Part shown: positions 10,295-21,199 of the stretch, piece after piece
Layout of the letters: the number at the start of each line of letters is the position of its first letter
Position numbering within the stretch: the stretch's first letter is position 1
From: Myxocyprinus asiaticus
Lineage: Eukaryota > Chordata > Actinopteri > Cypriniformes > Catostomidae
DNA length: 64,000 nucleotides
Direction of reading: 5' to 3'
Assembly: GCF_019703515.2 (NCBI RefSeq)
Contig: NC_059379.1
Coordinates: 22,247,880 to 22,311,879 of the forward strand
Notes under the pieces: generated by a model
What the model saw: the letters and a program-made list of their open reading frames with translations, nothing else
The model's database searches: none
What the model was told of the DNA's origin: nothing
Translations under genes and position numbers: made by a program

Positions 10295-11301
10295 TCAGGG
10301 GTGCTTAGGAGCCTTCCGGGTCCTCGTGCCGGCCCGTGAGGCAGGGGGCATCAGCTTCCTGCGGGGGGCTCTACGCTGGGGCCGAGAACTGGGCTCAGGC
10401 TGAGGCGGAGCCGCCTGGGCTTTCGCCACCACAGGGGGCACCCTCGGCAAGCAGACGGGATACGGGATCATGAGCCACGCCAGGGCAAGATGTGTTGTAT
10501 AGCCTCCGTCTGCTTCCTCACCGCCAAGAACTGCTGGGCGAAGTCCTCGACGGTGTCGCCGAATAGGCCGATCTGGGAGATGGGGGCATTGAGAAAGCGA
10601 ACCTTGTCCGCGTCCCTCATCTCGACCAGATTCAGCCAAATGTGGCATTCCTGGACCACGAGGGTGGACATCGCCTGCACAAGTGCTCGCGCTGTGACCT
10701 TCATCACCTGAAGGGTGAGGTCAGTCACCGAGCGCAGCTCCTGCATCATATCAGGATCAGGACTACCCACGTGCAGTCCCTTTAGTGCCTTGGCCTGGTG
10801 TACTTGCAGGAGGTCCATGGCATGCAGGGCAGAGGTGGCCTGACCAGCGGCGCTGTAGGCTTTGGCCGTCAGAGCCAATGTCATCCTACAGGCCTTGGAA
10901 GGGAGTGCTGGGCGATCGTGCACAGATTGCAGGCACGGGTGCACTAGAGAAAATATACTCTTTAGCAGGAATTTACACACTTTTAGCACTGTCAAAGCGC
11001 CCAGGTGCGAAATCTGCACTTGTCGTGCAGAAGGAGAGAAAGCCACTGGAAATGCACCGTATATCCAACAGCATACGCTTCTTAAGAGGTGAATGGAACA
11101 GCAGTAGTATTCAGCTCGCTGATAGTACAACCGCTCGGCTCCAAAGAAAAAATCTGAATGAGTGGTTGCGAGCCAGCTCCTTTTATACCCGTATGTCCGG
11201 GGGAGTGGCATGCAAATTCCACTCGCTAATTCTTGGCTAAATTGGCCTTTTCTCAAAGATCTGAGGTGCTTGGGGCTCCCAAGGGCGACCCCTAGTGTCA
11301 C
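10295..11301 (-). pseudogene. DIRS copy D gag fragment fused to ITR-derived reading frame
   Basis: A 277-codon frame (10468-11301) starts inside the ITR and runs through leader DNA. At the deletion junction it joins genuine gag residues: 'YSAAGQATSALHAMDLLQVH', 'STLVVQECHIWLNLVEM' and 'IGLFGDTVEDFAQQF'. A second frame (10295-10648) carries the basic C-terminal tail. The N-terminal cysteine/histidine cluster of copies A and C is missing. The ITR-derived N-terminus shows no known domain and probably has no function. Any translation is speculative. Confidence 0.75.
11181..11217 (-). promoter_or_regulatory. DIRS copy D ITR promoter: octamer plus TATA box
   Basis: The octamer (ATGCAAAT on plus, 11210-11217) and TATA box (TTTTATA on plus, 11181-11187) have the same spacing as in the other copies. 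Confidence 0.6.
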
Positions 11302-11344
11302 TACATTGACACAACGTCGAGTGAGTGACAGAAGGGGAAATGCA

Positions 11345-13990
11345 GAAGTTCCAGTAGATGCATTGTCTTTTGTTAGTTGGCTGATGAAGGCTTTTGTTGG
11401 GTATTAATTGATTTTAAGAGTTTAGTCCATCATTAGACCAAGGTGATGCAGGCAGAGATCAGTGAGGTGCATTACAGTTCAACCGGCAGGTCATTTCGGT
11501 GAGGTCTAACCTAGATCCAAGGTTCAGGCAGTGGCATATGAAGTATCCCATGTTTTATGGTTCAAGCTGGCATCAGTTCATCCTATCAAGTCCATCGTAA
11601 CAGACTGAAGTGATGTCTGGCTGGCACCAGCTGCATTTAGCCATCTCCACTCAGCGACACTTAGCAGTGGAGCCTGACACCAAGCAGCAACGGAGCTGGA
11701 TCTGGCCAGCTCTGGTAGCCTTAGGATATGAATCCCAAGGTTGAGACAGGGAAACAAATAAAATAATATAGTGTAGTTGCCATTCAATTTATTGCAGATT
11801 ATAGATTATGATACATTTTTCTGATTCCGGCAGACCTAACTAAAGCAGCCTAATTGTGAGTTGATGGATAAATTAAGTGAATGCCTAGCTAAATAGATGA
11901 GTTTTTAGTCTAGACTTAAACTAATTGAGTGTGTCTGCATCTCAAACAGTGTTAGGGAGACTATTCCATAGTTTAGGAGCCAAATAGGAAAAGGATCTAC
12001 CTCCTTATGTGGATTTTGATATTCTAGGAACTATTAACAGGCCAAAATTTTGTGATCGTAATGAAAATGATGGAATATAGCATGGTAGAAGGTCACTTAA
12101 GTACTGCAAAGCTAGACCATTCAAAGCTTTGTACGTAGTTAACAGAATTGTAAAATTAATATGAAATTTAACAGGTAGCTAATGTAACAATGATAAAATG
12201 GGGCTAATATTATCATATTTCTTAGTTCTAGTCAGCACTCTGGCTGCTGCATTTTGAACCAATTGAAGTTTATTTATTGAACTTGCAGGACATTTTCCCA
12301 ATAATGCATTACAATAATCTAGTCTTGAGGTCATGAATGCATGAATTCATTTTTCGGCATCAGCAACAGAGAGCATGTGTCTTAACTTAGCATATTTCTG
12401 AGGTGGAAGAATTATGTTCTACAAACATTGTAAATTTGATTTTCAAAGGACAGATTGGTATCAGATATAACACCTAAGTTCTTCGCTGTAGAAGACGATG
12501 TAACAGTACATCCATCAAGATTCAAATTATATTTTAGCAGCTTATTTTTAGAGGTTTTTGGTCCAATAATTAGTACCTCTGTTTTGTTAGAATTGAGTAG
12601 AAGGAAATTTCTGGCCATCCAGTCTTTGATTTCATTGATACACTCTGCTAATTTGGAGAATTGTGAAATTCCGTTGGGTTTTGAAGAAATATAAAGTTGG
12701 GTATCGTCGGCATAACAGTGGAAACGTATTCCATGATTCCTGAAAATATCTCCCAAGGGAAGCATATATAAGGAGAAAAACAGATCCCTGTGGCACTCTA
12801 TACTTAACTTTTGTTTGATTTGACAATTCCTCGTTTACACAGACAAAATGGTAGTGGTCTGCTAAATAGGACCTAAACCATGCTAATGCAGGTCCACAAA
12901 TGCCAACATAATTCTCAAGCCTATTCAAGAGAATGTCATGATCTATGGTGTCAAAGGCAGTACTAAGATCTAAAAGCACTAGAAGAGAAATGCAGCCGTG
13001 ATCAGATGATAAGAGCAAGTCATTTGTAATTCTGATAAGTGCAGTCTCTGTACTGTGATGGGGCCTAAATCCTGACTGAAATTGTTCATATACACTATTT
13101 CTCTGTAGAAATGAACATAGTTGGGAGGACACTACCTTTTCTAGTATTTTCGACATAAATGGGAGATTTTAAATTTGTCTATAATTAGCCAATTCTCCAG
13201 TATCAAGCTGTGGCTTCTTAATAAGCAGTTTGATAACTGCCATTTTAAAGTTTCTTGTGACATGTCCTAAGGATAGCGAGGAGTTAATAATATTAAGAAA
13301 TGGTTCTGAGATTATAGGGAATACCTCTTTTAAGAGCATAGTTGGTATTGGATCTAACATATATGTTGTGACTTTTGATGTTTCGATCAGTTTTATTAAC
13401 TCTTCATGATTTATGACAGTGAAGGATTGAAGTTGCTCATGAGGAAAATTATGAGACACTGTTTTCTGAGGTACTGTGACAGACACTTGCATAATTCCAA
13501 TTTTATTTCTGATTATTTCAATTTTATCAGTAAAGAAATTAATGAAGTAATTACTATTGTGCTGCGATGGGATATCTGGTTCAGTCGAGGCTTTATTCCT
13601 AACCAATTTAGCCACAGTACTGAATAAACACCTAGGATTGTTGTGGTTATTTTCTATGCGTTTCTAAAATATACTGACCTGGCAGCTTTTAGTGCCTGCC
13701 TGTAGCTACAGACACTATCCTTCCATGCACTGCAAAATACCTCTAATTTTGCAATCCATTTCCAAGTGTGATCATTGTACCATGGTGTGGGGATTTTTCT
13801 TTCATTTTATTTAATCGAAGAGGGGCGACACTATCAAGAGTGCTAGAGAAGACTGTATTTATATTTTCTGTTATTACGTCAAATTCTTCTTGACTTTTTG
13901 GCTTACTGAGTATATGAGACAAATCTGGAAGATTATTAGTGAAGCCTATCTTTAGCGGTTGAAAGAATAGTTCTACCTGAACGATAGCGT
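11345..13990 (-). mobile_element. L2-like LINE, 5'-truncated
   Basis: This non-LTR retrotransposon is read right to left. The 3' UTR is about 11345-11830, then the C-terminal region, RT, and the linker before RT up to about 13990. No endonuclease domain is seen, so the 5' part is missing, as usual for LINEs. RT motifs are of the L2/CR1/Rex1 type ('FQSGFRPHHSTETAL', 'CYADDTQLYIS'). Stops and frameshifts throughout indicate an old copy. The exact 3' end beside DIRS copy D and the exact 5' end are approximate. Confidence 0.8.
11830..13627 (-). pseudogene. L2-like LINE reverse transcriptase (broken)
   Basis: 13169-13615 holds the pre-RT region. 12632-13156 holds RT blocks with 'LLDLSTAFDTIDHDILLNRL' (palm aspartate) and 'YRVPQGSV'. 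12412-12765 holds the 'YADDTQLY' catalytic box and thumb. Downstream to about 11830 the expected C-terminal segment is still visible in scattered frames, including a 'LWNSLPN' stretch near 11965. The pieces lie in different frames with stops between them. The catalytic YADD residues remain, but the ORF cannot be translated as one protein. Confidence 0.8.
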
Positions 13991-14057
13991 GGTGTAAATT
14001 TATACAGAATATTTATAAACATTAACACTATATGTATATTTATTAAGGCCAAATTTT

Positions 14058-14275
14058 AAAGGGAAAGTTCACATGGCTTTCTTCTGTTAAACACAAAAGG
14101 AGATGTTAAGCAGAATGTTAACCTCAGTCACCATTCACTTTCATTGCATATTCTTTCGGTACAATGAAAGTGAATGACGACTGAGGTTAACATTCTGCCT
14201 AACGTCTCCAAGAAAAGAAAAGTCAGCATGAGGGTGCGTAAAAATAATGGAATCTTTATTTTTGGGCAAACTTAT
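14058..14275. mobile_element. Palindromic TTAA-type MITE, short copy
   Basis: The inverted halves share 'gttaacctcagtcaccattc' and its complement around 14119 and 14175. The left side is preceded by TTAA, and the right side has the diverged terminus near 14270. It belongs to the family of 7835-8434. Confidence 0.6.
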
Positions 14276-15797
14276 TCTTTACAAGCAATAAGAATGACCT
14301 TAATCCATGCCCAAGAAAAACACATCCAGGATAGGTATGCAGCACAAGAGATCATCTACCTGCACTGTTTAGACATGCAGTTTAATCTCTCCCCCTCTTG
14401 GTTGACACAGCTCAGTGGGAACATAGGACGGCAGGACGTTGAGTTGATTGCTACAATGTAGCCACTGGTCATTGAGGAAGTTCAGAGCTCTTTTAAAAGA
14501 GTTGGGGACCTTTTCACCTCGCACAGTGCACTGGGCTCAGGATGACAAATGAGCACCTTAAACCACAATGTTCTGCTGCTACAACAGTCCCACCCCCTCA
14601 CTCCAACTTTGGCCATTTATCATTCACATCCCTGCCTCACCAACACTGCCAATAGTTCATAATGGGTGTTCAGCCACCACCAGCAGAATATGTCCAATTT
14701 TGAGAGATTTGTATTTACTTATTTAAGAAATAGTCCATAAACCAATAATCTGGAACTCATTCCTAAACAGGTGATAATGGCACAGCTGAGTGGAATGCCA
14801 CTTTTGTATTAGTGCTCTTTTTTCTCTTTTAGAGCTGCACTGATCAACAGACACTTTTTTCCATATCTCTGTTTATTTGATCAAAACTGATTTGACTGGG
14901 GAAATGAATCCGGCTGTAGCTCTGAAAACAAGCTGAAATAATTGAGCTATTCTCTAGCGTTTCATGAATGTTTTGAATGCTATTAACTACAAGATGCGTG
15001 CCCAAAGGATATTCGCTTGTTTAATCATAATGTTTGCGTAGTGGTGATAGATAAAGTGGATGGAGTATTCCAACAAAATTTCAAATAATAACAAACCTGC
15101 AGGTTCCTGTGAGAGATGGATCTTCACCCTCAGTTGTCTCCACAGCAACAGATTACATGTCAAAAATTTAAACTTCTTCTTGGTGGTGAAAACTAATGAG
15201 GGTGATTACATTAGAAGGTGAAAAAAAAATTATTAGTTCTCTGAAATGCACAACAGAATTAATTTACAGACATTTAGTTTGCTTTTAAGAAGTTAATTGC
15301 ATCACATTTGAAAAAGCCATCTCATGCTCTGTATATATTTCCATTGCTTGTTGTCTATTCCACAAGGGCATGCTACCAACTATACCAAGATAAAAGTATA
15401 TATATTAAAATGATTAGGGCTGTCAATTTAGTACAATTACTTATAAAAATGCAATGAAAAAGTGTAAATATAATCATGCCCCCTGACCCGTACCCAATTA
15501 CCGTCCCTTAAAAGAAATTGTCCTACCATCAGAACAATTCAGGCTTAAAGTACCACCTATATTTAAAGCATGTTTTTGCAGTCAGCCCATCCACAGCTGC
15601 TACTAATGCACCTCGAGAGCAGGCAGCATAGAACAATTTAGGTCATTGATTGAGGATGCACTTTTACATATAAATACAGCTAGAAGGAGCGTAACAGAAT
15701 GCAGGGGTCTTAAGACATGTTTTAAAGTTGAAAAAACAAGAGTCGCTAAATAAACACCTAATCATCCATCTACACATGTTTACATTGACCAACAATT
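14276..15797. other. No gene recognised
   Basis: Non-coding, AT-rich sequence with no convincing ORF, exon or repeat boundary. It ends at the L1 target-site duplication. Confidence 0.5.
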
Positions 15798-15811
15798 AAA
15801 AAACAGTGCAG
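15798..15811. repeat. Target-site duplication of the L1 element, left copy
   Basis: AAAAAACAGTGCAG here is repeated at 28132-28145. It defines the ends of a LINE insertion interrupted by a DIRS element. Confidence 0.88.
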
Positions 15812-15950
15812 GAGGTCACGTGATGCCATGCAAGGAGCAGATGTGTGAGCGACAAGCTCTGCGCACTTTGCTGAATTTTTGATTATTTTCATGTTATAAT
15901 CTGGTGAATTTTGAAATACCCAGTTACACATTTGTCCTTTGTTGCAAAAC

Positions 15951-16754
15951 ATGGCAAAGAAGTCAAAATCCTCGGGCTCTGGAGACATTAAAAGACACAT
16001 ACATGTTCAGGATGAAAGCCCCGACAGGCCTACAGACCGGGGACTCGATTTAGATGGCGCGGCTGGAGAGGACATCCAGCATCAGTTGTCCAACATGTCG
16101 GTGATGTTGACGAAGATTCTTGCTGACTTGGAGGATTTCGCTGTAATATATCGATCGATTACGGCGATGGAAATAAAATTCTCTGAGTTAGGTACAAGAG
16201 TGACTGATGTTGAAAAACGAATCGATTTTCTGGAATCTTCGGAGAGGGAATTAACCGCTAATCCACCCGCGACCAAAGTTGATTTGGAACATCTCCTTGA
16301 AAAGCTCGAAGATCTTGAGAATAGAAGCCGCAGGAATAACATTTGAATTGTTGGAATTCCTGAGCATGAGGAGGGCAGAGATATGGTGAAATTCCTAGAC
16401 GAGTTTTTCCCGAGTCTGCTCGACATAACAGGCCACAAGCTGGAAATCGAGCGAGCTCACAGAGTGCCGGCTCACAGATCTGCTGAGAGAGATAGGCCCT
16501 GATCGATTCTGGCCAGATTTCTGAGATCATCCGATAAAGATCTTGTGTTGCACCAGGCAAGGAGCAAAGGGAAGCTTTCTTGGAAGAACCATAATATTTC
16601 CCGGACTTTGCGAGTTCGACAAGAGAGAAACGCGATCGGTTCAAGGAATGCAAGAAACTCTTACATCAGAAAAAGATCTCGTTTGCTCTGATGTTTCCTG
16701 CCAAACTGAGAATAGAAACGAAGGTCAGTCGCAAAGTATTTACATGTCCAAAAT
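15951..16754 (+). pseudogene. L1-type ORF1 protein, 5' portion
   Basis: ORF1 proteins of L1-type LINEs are trimeric RNA-binding proteins of the retrotransposition particle. The ATG at 15951 is preferred because 'MAKKSKS' starts a lysine-rich N-terminus. The frame is open to about 16346. It contains a heptad-like region around residues 40-120 (predicted coiled coil) and 'LEDLENRSRRNNI', a hallmark just before the RRM-like domain. A stop at 16345 and another near 16500 break it. Homology continues through 'ERAHRVPA' to the DIRS insertion. The last 11 codons and the stop lie at 23117-23149, beyond the insertion. Confidence 0.82.
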
Positions 16755-16980
16755 GTCATGGTTACTGGTGTAACCTCCGTTCCCTGATGGAGGGAACGAG
16801 ACGTTGGTGTCGATGTAGTGACACTAGGGGTCACTCTTGGGAGCCCGAGACACCTCTGGTCTTTGATAAAAGGCCAATGAAAATTGGCGAGTGGTATTTG
16901 CATGCCACTCCCCCGAACATACGGGTATAAAAGGAGCTGGTATGCAACCACTCATTCAGGTTTTACGCTGAGGAGCCGAT
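16755..16980 (+). repeat. DIRS copy B left ITR with terminal extension
   Basis: From about 16804 to 16980 this is the inverted complement of 22912-23064. The outer 16755-16803 has no counterpart at the right end but is complementary to the left half of the ICR. It contains octamer ATTTGCAT (16896-16903) and TATAAAA (16926-16932) pointing rightward into the element, antisense to its genes. Confidence 0.9.
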
Positions 16981-17030
16981 ATAAGGTCCGGCCATTTCAG
17001 CGGGTAGTTCAGCGTTGTGGCAGGAGGGAC

Positions 17031-17136
17031 CAACGTCTCGTTCCCTCCATCAGGGAACGGAGGTTACACCAGTAACCATGACGTTCCCTATCTGTCACTC
17101 ACTCGACGTTGGTGTCGATGTAGTGACACTAGGGGT
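17031..17136. repeat. DIRS copy B internal complementary region (ICR)
   Basis: Two halves abut at 17082/17083. 17031-17082 is complementary to the extreme left end (16755-16804), and 17083-17136 is complementary to the extreme right end (23061-23114). In the accepted DIRS model this region templates both ends and gives the circle junction used by the recombinase. The match is close to perfect, including the copy-specific TTGGTGTCGA. Confidence 0.9.
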
Positions 17137-17909
17137 CCCTATACAAAACGCCACAAGGCTGAACTGTGTTACGTGAACTGGCGGTGTGTGGTGGGCAGAC
17201 TTGCTGTGTGCCTCATAGCCAGCACACCAGGTCGACACGTAACCTCCCCCAACACAGTTATGAGTGTCGAACGGCCCTTTTTGGGGACAAGTCGACTACC
17301 CAGAGATAGAGACAGGCTTAACCCAGTCATGGCCTCTTTCCCCTTCTCTTTTTCCACTCCCTAAAAAAGAAGGGGGATTATCCGACTGGGCCGCCAGGTC
17401 TAGTCGGGGGGTGTCCCTCCCAAGGAGAGGACACCGCGGAGACCACACCTCGCCCCAAGAGAGGGGGGGATATTTAAGTGGAAGAATACATCACATGGTC
17501 TTTCCAACCATGTGGAGAGCCTTCAAGGTAGATCCTACCCAATGGGGGAGGAGTTACTACAACATGGAGACTGAGGGGCTCTGCCCAAGGAAGACGCAGT
17601 TTGCCAGTAGGGAAACGAACTAGCAGAAGATATAGATCGCATGGGGTTAGCCTTACAGGGAACCGCCACATGCGGAGCACCTACCCCAGAACCGGGCTCT
17701 TAGTTAGCGCGTGTACTGGGCCGGCAGCGAGTCTCTCCGAAAACTCGACTGCCACAGGGCTCGGAGGAAGTCAACCAGGGAACAACCTTTGTGAACACTA
17801 CTGGGAATTAACAGCGCACGTCTTCAGCTCAAAAGGAGGTGGAAGGCGCTATGTGCAAGCGATACACCCGGCCGGCTATCCCGGGCTTATCCGCTTGTGT
17901 TGCGTGCCA

Positions 17910-19085
17910 CTACCTGGGACGAAACCGGTTCCACCCGGAGGTTGTAGAACCTTGCAAAGGTGTTGGGTGTTGCCCAGCCCGCTGCTCTGCAATGTCTGTT
18001 AGAGAGGCACCTCTGGCCAGGGCCCAAGAAGCCGCTACACCACGAGTAGAATGGGCTCGTAGCCCTACCGGGGGCGGCATGTTTTGGGCGAGACATGCCA
18101 TAGTTATGGCGTCAATGAGCCAGTGGGCGATCCTCTGCTTGGAGACAGCGCTTCCTTTCCGCTGTGCACCGAAGCAGACAAAGAGCTGCTCAGAGAGTCT
18201 AAAGCTCTGCGTGCGATCCAAATAGATGCGCAAAGCGCGCACCGGACACAGCAACGCCAGGGCTGGGTCTGCCTCCTCCTGGGGCAGCGCTTGCAGGTTC
18301 ACCACCTGGTCTCTAAAAGGAGTGGTGGGAACCTTGGGCACATAGCCCGGTCGGGGGTCTCAGGATCACGTGAGAATAGCCCGGACCGAACTCCAGGCAC
18401 GTTTCGCTGACAGAGAACGCTTGCAGGTCACCTACCCTCTTGATGGAAGTGAGCGCAGTCAGGAGGGCAGTCTTCAAGGAGAGTGCCTTAAGCCCGGCTG
18501 ACTGCAAAACTCAAAGGGGGCTCTCTGTAGACCCTGAAAAACTACAGAGGTCCGATGAGGGAACAAGGCGTGGCCTGGAGGGATTCAGCCCCCTGGCGCC
18601 TCTTAGGAACCTGATGATCAGATCATGCTTCCCTAAGGACTCACCGTCGACTGCGTCATGGTGTGCTGCTATGGCAGCAACGTACACCTTCAAGGTGGAA
18701 GGGGACAGCCTCCCTTCCAACCTCTCTTGCAGGAAGGAAAGCACTGATCTGACTGCGCACCTCTGGGGGTCTTCCTGATGGGAAGATCACCACTTAGCGA
18801 ACAGACACCACTTAAAGGCATACAGGCGCCTCGTAGAGGGAGCCCTAGCCTGAGTGAATGTGTCTACCACCGCAGGTGGGAGACAGCTTAGGTCTTCCGC
18901 GTCCCGTCCAGGGGCCAGACATGGACATTCCAGAGGTCTGGGCGCGGGTGCCGGATGGTGCCCCTTCCCTGAGAAAGAAGGGCCTTTCTCAGGGGAATTT
19001 GCCCGGGGGAGCTGTCACGAGGAGCGTGAGGTCCGAGCACCACGTCTGGGCGGGCCAGTAGGGTGCTTACCAGGACGACCTTCTC
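17910..19085 (-). pseudogene. DIRS copy B tyrosine recombinase (frameshifted)
   Basis: This would integrate the circular DNA intermediate. 18511-18744 and upstream is the N-terminal core-binding domain; an in-frame TGA lies near 18793. 18313-18507 has the first catalytic arginine region ('TSIKRVGDLQAFSV'). 17910-18341 has the box II 'LRAHSTRGVAASWALARG' (H-x-x-R). The tyrosine lies in another frame, in 'FARFYNLRVEP' (17887-18096). Thus the R, H-x-x-R and Y positions all survive, but in different frames. The ORF overlaps the RT/RNase H C-terminus. Confidence 0.85.
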
Positions 19086-20668
19086 CTCGTCCTCCCTGAC
19101 CTTGCACAGGGTCTGTGCAAGCAGGCTCACTGGGGAAAACGCATATTTGCGAATGCCAGGGGACCAGCTGTGTGCCAGCGCGTCTATGCCGAGGAAGGCC
19201 TCAGTGAGGGCGTACCAGAGCGGGCAGTGGGAGGATTCTTGGGAGGCGAACAGGTGCACCTGTGCCTGACTGAATCGACTCCAAATCAGCTGGACCACCT
19301 GAAGGTGGAGTCTCCACTCTCCCTTGAGGGTAACCTGTTGTTACGGCGCGTCCGCCGAAGTGTTGAGGTTGCCCGGGATGTGAGTGGCTTGCAGCGACTT
19401 GGTGCTGCTAACTCCGTTGGAGGAGACGGCGGGCGAGTTATGACATACAGCGGGAGCGCAGACTGCCTTGGCGGTTGACATATGCTACCGCTGCCGTGCT
19501 GTCTGTCCGAACTAGCACGTGCTTGTCCTGGATCAATGGCCGGAACCTCCGCAGGGCGAGCAGAATTGCCAGTAACTCGAGGCAGTTGATGTGCCAACGC
19601 AGCTGCGGACCCGTCTAGAGGCCGGCAGCTGCGTGCCCGTTGCCAGCAGCGCCCCAGCCCATTTTGGAGGCGTCTGTCGTGACCACGACGCGCCTGGAGA
19701 CCAGTTCTAGCGGAACACCTGCTCGTGGTCCAAGGGCTGAAAAGACGGTGACAGACCGACGTAATGGCCACGCGGTGTGTCCCGTGGTGCCATGCCCGTC
19801 TCAGGACTCGAGTCTGGAGCCAGTGCTGAAGCGGCCTCATATGCATCAACCCGAGCGGGGTGGCCACCGCCGAGGACGCCATATGCCCCAGGAGCCTCTG
19901 AAAATGTTTCAGTGGAACCGCTGTTTTCTGTTTGAACGCCTTCAAACAGGCCAGCACCGACTGGGCGCGCTCGTTCGTAAGGTGCGCCGTCAAGGAGACT
20001 GAGTCCAACTCCAAACCGAGAAAAGAGATGCTCTGAACCGGGAGGAGCTTGCTCTTTTCCCAGCTGACCCGAAGCCCTAGTCGGCTGAGGTGTGAGAGCA
20101 CCAGGTCCCTGTGTGCGCATAACCTGTCTCGAGAGTGAGCTAGGATTAGCCAGTCGTCGAGATATTTGAGAATGCGAATGCCCACCTCCCTTAACGGGGC
20201 AAGGGCAGCCTCTGCGATCTTCGTAAAGACGCGAGGAGACAGGGACAGGCCGAAAGGGAGGACTTGTACCGATACGCCTGACCCTCGAACGCAAACCGCA
20301 GGAAGGGTCTGTGTCGAGGAAGGATCGAGACGTGAAAGTACGCATCCTTCGGGTCTACCGCCGTGAACCAATCTTGATGCCGGACGCTCGCTAGAATGCG
20401 TCTTTGCGTCAGCATCTTGAACGGGAGTCTGTGTAAGGCCCGGTTCAGTACTCGCAGGTCCAAGATTGGCCGCAACCCACCGCCTTTTTTCGGTACAATG
20501 AAGTAGGGGCTGTAAAACCCCCTCTTCATCTCGGCTGGAGGGACAGGTTCTATCGCGTCCTTCCGTAGGAGGGTAGCGATCTCCGCGCAAGGTAGCAGCG
20601 TTTCCATCTTTCACCAAGGTGAAGTGGACACCGCTGGACCTGGGCGGATGCCCAGCGAAGTGAATCAT
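18888..20668 (-). pseudogene. DIRS copy B reverse transcriptase/RNase H (frameshifted)
   Basis: 20191-20607 carries 'SPYFIVPKKGGGLRPILDL' and the palm aspartate region 'WFTAVDPKDAYFHV', where the usual leucine of 'VDLKDAY' is replaced. 19286-20668, in a second frame, carries 'FGLSLSPRVFT' and the catalytic 'LKYLDDWLILA', then loses frame near 19730 before RNase H. 18888-19298 carries the C-terminal tail up to the recombinase overlap. Frame changes near 20265 and 19730 inactivate it. The RNase H 'AADALSR'-type end is out of frame here. Motif spacing agrees with copies A and C. Confidence 0.88.
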
Positions 20669-20860
20669 GCAGCCGAGTCAGACGGTCCGGACCAGCCCTC
20701 GCGACGGACTGGAAAGCGCAAGCCATGCACCCGAGTTCCGCGCAAGGGGGACCAAAGGGACAACGTCATCGGATGTACCGGCGGGTGGGGCCTCGCGGCG
20801 GGGCGGAGCTTGAGGTGCCACACCACATCGTGGCCGTGCTGAGTCCGAGGACATCGAAGC

Positions 20861-20866
20861 ACTTAC
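20861..20866 (-). promoter_or_regulatory. Conserved splice-donor-like site, copy B
   Basis: The minus strand reads CAG|GTAAGT between gag and RT. A weaker donor-like GCTG|GTAAGC lies upstream on the same strand at about 21171-21178; copy A has it as well. Confidence 0.4.
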
Positions 20867-21199
20867 CTGGCTCCTTGTGACCACCCCCGGAACAGCCTGG
20901 GACGGGGGAGGAAGAGGCCTGTCCTCATGACCCGTGGAGACTGTCACATCGGGGGCGGATTTGTGCCACAGCTGGGCGCTCAGGGCGGGAGACCGCCGCT
21001 GGAGCGCCAACCTGCCAAATGGAGTGGTGGACGGTGGTCGTGATGCCAGCCGTACACACCGAATATGTGACCCAGGGAACAAGGAAACCACTCTTGCGGA
21101 GCTCTTGAGTACTGCAGCCACTTGGGCATGCAGTGCAATTAAATGCAAAAGGTAACAAAAAGAAGATCTGCTTACCAGCTCCAGAGCAGCGGGTTTCGT

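Larger units (their letters stand above)
9892..11339 (-). mobile_element. Truncated DIRS element, copy D (5' part only)
   Basis: The right end is a normal DIRS ITR with octamer and TATA box (11181-11217). Homology to copy C stops abruptly at about 9892, only a few bases inside the putative intron downstream of gag. The RT, recombinase, ICR and left ITR are absent. An internal deletion of about 445 bp relative to copy C joins the ITR-proximal leader to mid-gag at about 10945, removing the cysteine-rich gag N-terminus. The element lies between an LTR-like remnant and the 3' end of an L2-like LINE. Confidence 0.85.

Noticed and set aside
17264..17623. Plus-strand ORFs of 110-140 codons inside the DIRS copies (for example 17264-17623, 17839-18225, 20982-21375)
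   Set aside because: They are antisense to recombinase, RT or gag frames in GC-rich DNA, and lack domains or conservation between copies.
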